From: Phialophora verrucosa
Lineage: Eukaryota > Ascomycota > Eurotiomycetes > Chaetothyriales > Herpotrichiellaceae
DNA: 64,000 nt
Direction of reading: 5' to 3'
NCBI GenBank assembly: GCA_002099365.1
Contig: MSED01000015.1
Location: 2,170,001-2,234,000, forward strand
The notes beneath the pieces are model-generated. The model saw nothing but the letters and a program-made list of their open reading frames with translations. It did not search any database and was not told the origin of the DNA. The translations under genes and the position numbers were made by a program. The first letter of the stretch is position 1. Each line of letters starts with the position of its first letter. This document shows, in pieces, positions 55,311 to 64,000 of this stretch.

Positions 55311-55830
55311 TTACGTAGCTTGATCTTTGTCCCCAGGAGCGTGCATGTCTGCCATAGATACATTCTGGATATCGTCAGCATGTGAGTACCCTGTGGCTAC
55401 CGGAAACTGCCACGGCACCCAACCTCCGGGCTGCTCCGGGATCATGAAATGAGTAGGCTGCATCCGCCTATATCCCCTGGATGCTGGCTTGAAGGTGTGA
55501 CAAGCTGCTGAAAGCGTCAACTGCTTGGAATACCACCATAGTCCCAAAGATCCTACTGACAACATCGTCGTCACCCATCCAATCCAGTACTCCGTTGAAG
55601 ATCGATCTTCAGGAGAATGGACGCTCTCGAACAGGGAGTTCGCGTTTATGGCGACGCGATTCAGGATCTGTGCCATCCGAAAGATCGTTCTCGACCAGTA
55701 AGACCCAAGTGCCAATACCTAGTTCAAACACGATCCTTATAGTGTTCCGGTGAAGATGAATGGTGTCCGATGTCCGCGGTGCCAAAAACGAGGGGAAGAA
55801 GTTTGGGTCATTCCAGGGACCAGATGCCAT
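55311..55830 (-). CDS. Hypothetical small membrane protein, structure uncertain
   Basis: I do not recognise this gene. A 121-codon frame from the ATG at 55676 to 55311 encodes one clear membrane segment (WIGWVTTMLSVGSLGLWWYS) and a C-terminal tail with EQPGGWVPWQFPVATGYS. Upstream, in another frame, an ATG at 55830 begins MASGPWNDPNFFPSFLAPRT and reads well to about 55713. A 51 nt GTATTG...CACAG intron lies between them, but its phase does not join the two frames. So either a different donor is used or the gene carries a frameshift. It may be an accessory gene or a decaying one. Confidence 0.45.
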
Positions 55831-57326
55831 AAGTGTGGATATCCTTGCTACGAGTAGTCGGCAGTTCTTCGAACCTCATGTGGCATGTGCGCCAGCCTCG
55901 CGGGACTTGTGCCGTTTTTCGACTGTGGCCGTTTGATGTCGGCTTCCATTCTTCAGTCGCTCCTATGGGAGCATATGCTCGTGATAGGATGAATATTAAC
56001 GAGCCGGTGGGAACGAAAGCACGTCTTCGAGTAGTTAGGTTCGACTCATAACACAAGCTTCAGGGCCTTGATGTCTTCAGGAGTGCCAGCACGCATAAGC
56101 AACAGATGAATTATTGATCGAATAGTTGTCCACGTTACCATGGACTGTAGACTTCCGAAATGCTTGGGGGGTATTCCAAAGCGAACTTTACAATCTAGTA
56201 GTAAGAAAATAGAAGGCGTGTGGACACGCATGACGCCCAGGATTGCGGCTTCCACCAGCGCAGGAGCGAGCCTGAGGAGGCCACGAGCGGCGAAAGCATT
56301 GAGATGGGCTTGGGGCTGTAGGGGTCGTCGTTCGGCGAAAAGCATCGTGTACGCAGGGCGCAGAAGCTGCGCTAGGGGAGAGGGGGGCTGATCGGGGGGC
56401 GTAAATCAAGGCCCAGCAAAAGGACGTTATCGGTTTGCCAAAGCTAAGGCCCGGAAAGCCAATCCTACTCGCCTCGATCAACCTTCGCAAGCAGCTTCAG
56501 GCTAAAGTCACTTTATCTTTATCACTTCTAGTTCTGCACAACGAAAGACTCGAAATGTCCCCCTCAGGAAATCGAGGCGCCATTAATCCCTTTTTCGAGT
56601 ATAGGCCAAAAGCAGGCTAGCTATTTTTAGTGTGATCAAGTCCCGTTCCAAACCCGATTCGCCCCCTTCTCCCTCCACCCCAAACCCACCAGAAGATCCT
56701 GAAGCATCGTATTCCGTGCTGAGCCAACTGAGATAAGAGTGCGTTAAGGGATACGAGCGTACTATCACCTTGAATCCGAGACTGTTACCACCGTATTCTA
56801 CCTATCTCGATGTGCGTCCCTAACAGTGTGTCATTTCAAAGCCGTGCGCCTTTTGTGCGCTTCGGAGCTGGCATGCGCAATTTGTGCGTATTGACGCGCC
56901 GATCAGTCCCCGCGGGCAGTCCCACATGCGAGCATCGAATCAGGACAATTCCTGTTAGACATATCCATGGGGTTTTGTGGTCATCCTTTACATCATGCAT
57001 GCTGGTATTAGGTATGCTTCGGCGGTCTGAAAACGAGCTTGGAGATGGCTTATCGGATTACCAGGTGCACAACTTTCGCGTTCTTGCGCGAACCAGGGCA
57101 CATACATACCCAAGGATCGGCGAGTGACATCACAACAGGATGCATGGGCAATCGTATAAAGAAACCCCGAACCAGTGAGTACAGTAGGATGTGCTCAACA
57201 ATAAATCTATTCTCGCTTGACAACTCTTAAGTTGGCTCGTTCGGGTGACAGATACCTGACTTAAAAAAGGTCCTGCACCATCTGCTTCTTCCTTCAACAA
57301 CCCGAGCCCCTTTTCTAATCTTCGAG
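55831..57326. other. Region between the membrane ORF and the DUF4396 gene
   Basis: About 1.5 kb of non-RIP DNA. A minus-strand frame at 56046-56345 (99 codons) looks mildly protein-like but has no family match that I can name. No gene is firmly supported. The last few hundred bases should hold the promoter of the DUF4396 gene. Confidence 0.4.
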
Positions 57327-58214
57327 ATGAGTCCTCCACAAACTTACCATGAGTCGACGGCCTTGATCGTTGTTTCGTCCGTATCTATCGGTCTCGGCGC
57401 ATTGGCAGCTCTCTGGATCGGTCTCGATATAGCGCTGCGACGCGGCTGGAGATCTATGATGTTCATCATGATTCCTGTCTACGTGATTAACGCCCTGTAC
57501 CTGTGGCCGATAACCCTCTGGGTGTATCTCAAATACGGCCGTCCTCCGATGGCGACAAAACACGAGAAGGCATCGCCGGCCGACGCACATCAACCTCCTC
57601 ACGCTGGCGTCGGTGATGAGACGGAGCACGCTCACGATGTCGCTGGAGCCGAGATAAACAGCAATGACGCACGTGTCGATACAGAAAAATTCGATGCTGA
57701 GAGACCGGAGCAAGGCCAAGATCATCAAGGGCACTCTCATGCGCATGGCGATTCCCAACGACCTATGTTCGCAACTGTTACCGTAGGGGTTTGCCACTGT
57801 GGTGCGGGATGTGTGCTCGGAGATATTATTGGCGAGTGGCTGGTGTACGGGACCAACGCTGCTATAGGATCTCCGCCCCGGTTACTTTGGACGGAGTTTC
57901 TGGTCGATTTTGGGTTTGCTTTTGCCTTCGGCATTTTCTTCCAGTACTTTTCAATTGCCCCTATGGCGGGCGACTACAGTCTCATGGTTGTATATCGGGC
58001 TCTTAAAGCCGACGCTCTCTCCCTACTCTTTTTCGAAATCGGTCTGTTTAGTTGGATGGCTATTTTCCAAATCGCGATTTTCAGCTGGGAACTTGAGATG
58101 AATACTGTCACGTACTGGTGGATGATGCAGATTGGTATGTTTCTCGGGCACTGGACCGGTGTGCCCATCAATTGGTGGTTGATCAGCACAAGGGTTAAAA
58201 TGCCTTGTGCGTAG
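57327..58214 (+). CDS. DUF4396 multispanning membrane protein with His-rich loop
   Basis: This intronless gene encodes 295 residues with about six membrane segments (roughly 12-35, 46-68, 150-172, 188-212, 232-256 and 262-288). The DUF4396 signature is clear: TVGVCHCGAGCVLGDIIGEW at about 152-171, with Cys156, His157, Cys158 and Cys162, then LVDFGFAFAFGIFFQYFSIA and GMFLGHWTGVPINWWL. Between segments 2 and 3 is a hydrophilic loop rich in His and acidic residues, including GQDHQGHSHAHGD. The Cys/His cluster and His-rich loop suggest metal binding or transport, but no function is established for the family that I can cite. The gene lies in an island between two RIP blocks and is itself not RIP-mutated. 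Confidence 0.8.
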   Translation: MSPPQTYHESTALIVVSSVSIGLGALAALWIGLDIALRRGWRSMMFIMIPVYVINALYLWPITLWVYLKYGRPPMATKHEKASPADAHQPPHAGVGDETEHAHDVAGAEINSNDARVDTEKFDAERPEQGQDHQGHSHAHGDSQRPMFATVTVGVCHCGAGCVLGDIIGEWLVYGTNAAIGSPPRLLWTEFLVDFGFAFAFGIFFQYFSIAPMAGDYSLMVVYRALKADALSLLFFEIGLFSWMAIFQIAIFSWELEMNTVTYWWMMQIGMFLGHWTGVPINWWLISTRVKMPCA

Positions 58215-58422
58215 GGACAGGGGTTCGGTATTCGAGGTTACGTGGTTCCGTCAAGTTACTTTCGGCGTCGATTCCAGCACACCTAGTGTTATCATGGGCG
58301 GGCGGCCAGTATTGGAAGGGTTTCTCTCTGTTGAAGATCTACAATGCCGGCTACGCAAAGGTCTATATACATGTCACGAACCCACCGTTGACAACACTTA
58401 CTGTCGCCTCTAAGGCACGTAG

Positions 58423-58449
58423 GTCTTTCACCCGAGTTGGGTGAGAGAC
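58423..58449. repeat. Hairpin 1 downstream of the DUF4396 gene
   Basis: Arms GTCTTTCACCC and GGGTGAGAGAC pair at 10 of 11 positions around the 5 nt loop GAGTT. A related hairpin follows about 130 bp downstream. Confidence 0.75.
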
Positions 58450-58553
58450 CGTAGGGGATCGGAGTTGGGCCAAAGGCTGAGACGGCGTACTGGGCTGCCG
58501 GACACTATCGGTCCGCACTGATTCCACGTGATGAATAGGGGAGAGTTTCACAA

Positions 58554-58590
58554 GAGTCTCCTATCACCCGAATCGGGTGGGAACAGACTC
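58554..58590. repeat. Hairpin 2 downstream of the DUF4396 gene
   Basis: Outer arms GAGTCT and AGACTC, then 5 nt unpaired on each side, then inner arms CACCCGA and TCGGGTG around a single A. The inner palindrome shares CACCCGA with hairpin 1. Confidence 0.75.
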
Positions 58591-59782
58591 TCCTCTCAAG
58601 CGTTGAGTCGTTGTCATATAGGACGTACGGTCAGATAGGTAATCTCAGCTATTGCAATCATCAGTGCCTACTGTGCCTGTGTGGCGTAGGTCCTGATAAT
58701 ACACCATATTTTCTATATTTCTCCTGGTAACCCTAGGGATTCCTTAGAGTTTTTAGGTGAATTTATATATAAATGTAAGTGAGATAGGACTGGTATAAGA
58801 GATAGACCGGTATAAAGTACGGAAGAGATAAAAGAGGTAGACTAATATAAAAGGTTATTAGGAATATCTCGGGACGCTAAGGAACATTCCGGCACTAAGG
58901 GTCTTATATAGATAAGGGGATACTTATATAAGAGAAGTATCCTTCTCTTATACTTTAAGTCTTATATTAACTAAATATTAAGGGTAATTTAAGCTTTAAA
59001 TATTATTATTATTATAATACTCTACCTATCTTATTAAGCTATCCTTAATATTCTTAAAGTATTACTCTCGGATCGGTCGGAGCGAATAATAATCGTACGT
59101 ATAGCGATAGCGCCTAGGAGGCCACCCCCTATAGTACAAGCGACACCTACGGAAGCGGGTTTAGCCGCGGGCTCTCTTTAAGAAGACTCTATACTTATAT
59201 CGGCGGAAGATAATAATAAAGATAAGAACTAAAAAGCCGGCGAAGAAAATATAAGATATATACTATCTAAGCGCGAAAATAGTATAATAGCTAAAGATAT
59301 TAATTTAGCTATACTTTTTATAAGGTATATATAATTAGAAAATAAATTAAAGCTAAAGAGATTATAAAATAAAATTTAGTTAATAAAAAATAAAGTTATA
59401 AAAAAAATATTTATATAATATATAAAAGTTATAAATATAATATTATTCTTTTATAAATAACTATATAATAAATTAAATTTTATTTATAATTATAATAAAT
59501 TATATAAAATAATTAAGATTATAAAGCTTAAATCCTTTAATAGTAAACTAAGGTAAGGCTTTATAACCTTTAGGTAAAGGGTTATACAGCGGTAAGCACT
59601 ACCTCTTCGTCCCCGGTACACTATATAGTAATAAACAGCTTTATAAGTAATAGTGTTATATATTTTATTATCTATAGTATATATATATATTAAATATGTA
59701 TAACTGCTCTACCTATAATATATAGCGGAGGTATATAGCCTTACGCTAAGGATTTAACTAATTAGATAGTATAGTTACTTAT

Positions 59783-59814
59783 CTATATATTATATAGGTA
59801 TATATAGCTAATTA
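59783..59814. repeat. Direct repeat copy 1 in RIP block 2
   Basis: This 32 bp stretch differs at two positions from 63240-63271. Both copies are preceded within about 30 bp by TTTAACTAATTA. They could be parts of long terminal repeats about 3.46 kb apart, but AT-rich sequence makes chance similarity likelier than usual. Confidence 0.5.
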
Positions 59815-62800
59815 GCGCTATAAATATTACCGCTCTATTATATCCCTCTCTTATCGCTCGCTTCTTAATAACCTCGCTTAAGCACTCTTAGAACTAATCT
59901 TACCATCTTTCGTAAGCTTCTCTATTATCTTCCTAAAGTTATTAATTTATCTATCTTCTAATCTCTTTAAACTTCTTACTCTCGGTTTAGGAGATAACCC
60001 TATAGCCTTTACCTTATATCTAACTATCTTATAGATATCCTATATAACCTTATATCGATCTTTAATATTTATAGTAACAGCCGAAAGTATCTATTAAAGG
60101 CGTTAAGATTTATATATCTCCGTATTAATAATAGCTACAGTATTCTTAATAACCTAAAGTCCGTAGCTATAAGTATCGCCTTATTAATTTAAAATAAGCT
60201 TTACTTTATAAAAGATAATACTAAAGACTTTAGTACTTAGTTATTTAATAAAGAAGTTTATTATAATTATAGCTCCTTAAGTTTAGGTTAATAAAGAATT
60301 AATAATTAAGTAGAATTAAGTTATAGTATTAGCGATAAGAAATAGCTAATAGTTTCCTTCTCTCTTTAAGTTATTATTAAATATAATAAAGCGTCTTATA
60401 TAGTTATTTACGTCTCTTTAATCTTTAAATTTAACTATTTATTTAGCTTTAAGATAGAAATTAATTTAGCTTTAGAATACTAAGCTTATAATATATTTAT
60501 ACTATATATAAGTCTCTTTATAGCGAGAAGTAATTCTAGCTTTAATAAAGGAGTTATTAACTTATCTAGAATTAGTAGGACTAAGGTAAGCTATCTTTAG
60601 GCTATAAGATAAAACATTAACTATACGATAATTAGAGTAGCTAGAAAGAACTTAATAACGCCGCTAACCCTATTCCTTTTCTTATCTTTTAATTAATTAG
60701 TTAAGATCTTTTATTAGATCTTTATAATATACCGCGATTTATTCTAAACCTTTAAGGTATAATCTAATATCCTTCTTAGCTATATAAAGATATACGGCTA
60801 TATAGGATCTAGGTATATATTTTACGAATAGCGATAGTACACTAATTATCTTATTAGCTCCGAATTTATAATAATATATTATATTTTCCTTTATTACTAG
60901 TAGCTTTTATAGCTTAAAGTTTTATTAATAAATATATCGCTAGATTATTAACTAGACGAACTAAATAGCTAGCTAAATATTTAGGATTAGATTCGGTAGC
61001 GTTAAAGAAGTATTAGCTATAATCGACCCGGGCGGAGAAATAATATTAAAGAGACTCGTAATATATATTCTCTAGTTTATAGTCTACTAACTAATTTTAA
61101 TATTATAGAATATACTAAAGATTTTCGGTTTCTTTATAAATAATTTATATACGGGTATTAAAATATTAAAGCTAAAAGTCGTTGTTTATAGGTAGGGTCT
61201 TTTTAATACCCTTAAGATATTAATAAAGTTATTCTTTATTAGCTTTACCTATTCTTTACTTTTAAGAATAGGATAGGGTTTATTAAGCTTTATAAGCTAA
61301 ACTAATTCTTTTTAATATACTTTAGTTAAATTTAATTTAATTATTATTATACTTTACTATAGCTTTATAGGAATTAACGCTATAGAACTTAAAATTTAGG
61401 GTAATTTCGAACTAGTTTACTTAATTTATTTCTGTTAAATATTCGGTCGCTTAATTAAAGTAGTAATAAGCCTATTTAATCTTAAAAGATTCGCGATTAT
61501 AGGAGTAGAAAGCTTATCGGTCTCTTTACGCGTAATAGGCCGATAACTAGTAGTCTTTAGTATAGGCTTAATAATTTACTTTAGCGGCGTAAATAAAGCT
61601 ATCTTTGTGTTTAGATATTCTTTTAAGGCGATTAAGTTTATATAGTTAAGAGGTTAAGCGCTAACTTAATATAGTCTATCTATTTTAGTTAATTTATATC
61701 TTTTAATTATAAGAGCCTATTTAGAATTACTTTAATTTCTATCTTAAGTAGCCTTATTAATAACTGTATCTTTATCTATAATAATTTATAAATCGTTAGC
61801 GGTTAAATATAATATAGTAGAGAAGTAATATTTTAGTTTTAGCTACTTTTTAATTCTTATAAATTAATAGATTATCTTATATAAAGCTATTTATAGTATT
61901 ATTAAAGGCGTCTTATTAAAATATAGTAAGTACTTTTAAATATATTAGTACTAATTTAGTAAAGTAATAGTATCTTTATTATATAAAATAATAAGTTAGT
62001 TAAAGAACTTTATAGAAGTCTAGAGAGGTAACTTTATAATTTCCCCTAAGGGTAGCTTAATATTCTTTTCTTTATATCTATTAATAAATATTTTAATATC
62101 GCTTATATATATATAATCTAAAAGGAGTTTTAATTAAAGTTCCTCTCGACGGTTATATCTTTTACTAAACTCTTCTTTTTTAGAAATTAATATATAATAC
62201 TTCTTAAATTTAGTTTTAGTAAATTTATAATACTTTATTAAGTTATAGACCTTTTAAGCTATTATATTACGCTAATTATCTATTTCTTTATACTTAATTT
62301 TAATATAATTAAAGAAGTTATTAACGCGGTTCGGATTATTCTAATTAATAACTTTAACGATAACTTTAAGGGATACTTCTTTAGTTTAGGTAGAGTAGCG
62401 TACTAATAAGATAGGCTAGTTATTAACCGTATAGGTATTAGGAGCTTAGTATTTTTATCGTCGGCTAGTAGGAACTATAGAATTAAGATTTAGCTAAATA
62501 ACCGGCGGCTTTAGTTATAATTAACACTAAGCTTTAAATATCTTAACGGTAAGATTAGTCTAGGCTTTTAGTAAGAAGCTATAAAGATAAATCTAAAAGA
62601 TAATAGGAATAAAGCGTATAGTTAAATAAAGTTTATAGTATAATTAAAATATTAAAGAGAGAGAGAAAAGGCGAATTTAATAAAAACGCTAGTAGTTATA
62701 GAGGCGTTAAAAATTAATCTAAAGATTTTAAAATAATTTAGAAGATCGAACTAATAATAAAGAAAAACTATTTAATAGTTAAAGTTTATATTAAAGAAGG

Positions 62801-63239
62801 AAGATATAAGGTTAAGGAGAAAGATATCTATAAATAGTTAAGAGGGAGAGAGTAAGAATAAGTATATATTATAAATTAATACCTTTTAATATTAGATAAT
62901 AGTATAATAAAATAAGATATTATTATTTATAAATAATAGAATATTTTTATTATTCTCTTTATCTCTTAAGCTTATTAAGACCTTTAAACTAAATAATATA
63001 TATTTACTATATAATAGCTTAAGAATAGAGATTTAAGAGATTAAATAGTTATATAGATATTAGTTTATTAACCTCTTTTAATTATAATTATATATACTTA
63101 AAATACTTATTATTTAATATTATTAGATACTTTATTTCCCTTATTAATAACTAATACTTAATTTATTATTAAGGGTATTTAATATTATATCTCTCTTAAC
63201 TATATTAATATTTAACTAATTATAACGCTTTTAGGAACT

Positions 63240-63271
63240 CTATATAATATATAAGTATATATAGCTAATTA
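63240..63271. repeat. Direct repeat copy 2 in RIP block 2
   Basis: Partner of 59783-59814, in the same orientation, 30 of 32 bases identical. Confidence 0.5.
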
Positions 63272-64000
63272 AAGATAGTACTAAAGGTCTTAACGCTAAC
63301 CTTAATTTTTCTTCGCCCTAAATACGCTATACTATTCCTAGCTTAACTTTTCTAGCTTTATTTATCTATTTTAATATCTATTACACTTAAGGTAGTAATA
63401 TCTCGCTCTAGTATCGCTTCTCTCTTCTTTAAGATCCTAAGCTAATAGAATAATAGGATCCGCGAACTAAAGTAACTTAATTTTAAGAAAATCCTTATTA
63501 TAACCGTACTCTAAACGCTAAATTATTATAACTTAACTAAAAGAAAATTATATATAAACTAAAGAAATTTAACTTTAAACTTTCCTATACTAGTAATAGC
63601 GATATTATACCTCTCTTACTATTTCGTAATAGTAAAGTATAGTATAAAGTAGAGTACCTACCTTATTTCTCTATAAATTCTTTAAATATATCTAAGCTAA
63701 CATACTATTCCTAAATTTTATCGCTAACTAAAGGTATCTTTACTATAAATATTAGTTCTTTATTTATCGGCGGTAGTATTTTCGCTCTTTATTTAAGCTG
63801 TTAGCTTTAGTATAAATATAAAGGTATCTCTTATAGAGAAGGTATATTATTATTATTTAAAGACTCTTTAATATTCGCGAGATAAAGAAGATTAAAAGTT
63901 AAAACTTTATAAGCTTCTTCTTTTTAGAGATTATCTTTAGATATAGGTTTAGTATCTATAAGGAAATTATTAAGGCGTTAATAAAATCGCTTAAAACGAC

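Larger units (their letters stand above)
58215..58720. other. Edge region before RIP block 2
   Basis: About 500 bp of non-RIP DNA after the DUF4396 gene. It holds the two related hairpins and probably the 3' UTR. No gene is seen. The AT-rich, CA/TG-poor block starts near 58.72 kb. Confidence 0.5.
58720..64000. mobile_element. RIP-saturated AT-rich block 2, runs off the window
   Basis: There is no readable gene on either strand, and stops are dense in every frame. In 62041-62160 I find no CA and no TG; in 60001-60120 there is one CA and no TG. TA is extremely frequent and scattered CG remains. This is heavily RIP-mutated repetitive DNA, presumably nested transposons. Islands at 59080-59170 and 59560-59640 keep a few CA and are less altered. 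The element type cannot be read by eye. Confidence 0.85.

Noticed and set aside
58720..64000. Search for reverse transcriptase or transposase motifs
   Set aside because: RIP mutations have broken every frame, and I could not find a readable catalytic motif on either strand by eye.

Overview
The window is nuclear DNA of a filamentous ascomycete (Pezizomycotina). The genes carry short GT-AG introns, mostly 47 to 173 nt. They include fungus-specific families (a Zn2Cys6 regulator, an SNG1-type protein, a fungal Myb-like pair) and a NIMA kinase that resembles the Aspergillus protein along its whole length. The right end shows the mark of repeat-induced point mutation (RIP): AT-rich DNA almost free of CpA and TpG. 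A class is not safe from sequence alone; Eurotiomycetes would fit.

Layout. 0-10 kb is an accessory-looking metabolic group: a Zn2Cys6 transcription factor, a D-2-hydroxyacid dehydrogenase, an SNG1-type membrane protein, a phytanoyl-CoA dioxygenase-like oxygenase and a sugar transporter, much of it in divergent pairs. 10.6-13 kb holds two tandem Myb-like chromatin-type genes with matching intron positions. 13-25 kb is gene-poor, with one C2H2 zinc finger gene and about 7.8 kb in which I see no gene. 24.8-51 kb is a dense housekeeping block: NIMA kinase, WBP11, a CNL1-like coiled-coil protein, an RNase P subunit, SUB2, an ankyrin-BTB protein, eIF3f, TAF13, KSH1, an unrecognised 895-residue disordered protein, a PPR protein, Cwf18 and a zinc knuckle/RS protein. 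RNA processing dominates (SUB2, WBP11, Cwf18, RPR2, RS protein, PPR), and many pairs are divergent with short shared promoters.

51.7-64 kb is the accessory end. Two RIP-saturated blocks (about 51.7-54.45 kb, and 58.7 kb to the window end) enclose a 4 kb island with a bZIP gene, a small membrane ORF and a DUF4396 membrane protein. The bZIP gene is the oddest item. It has no ATG, Met or Trp in its open frame. Its coding strand has lost nearly all TG while keeping CA, and a conserved DNA-contact Cys of the basic region reads Tyr. This is the pattern expected if RIP struck only one strand.

I found no tRNA, rRNA, CRISPR array or complete transposon. All gene models were spliced by eye and start codons moved to ATG where possible; no search or transcript data were available.
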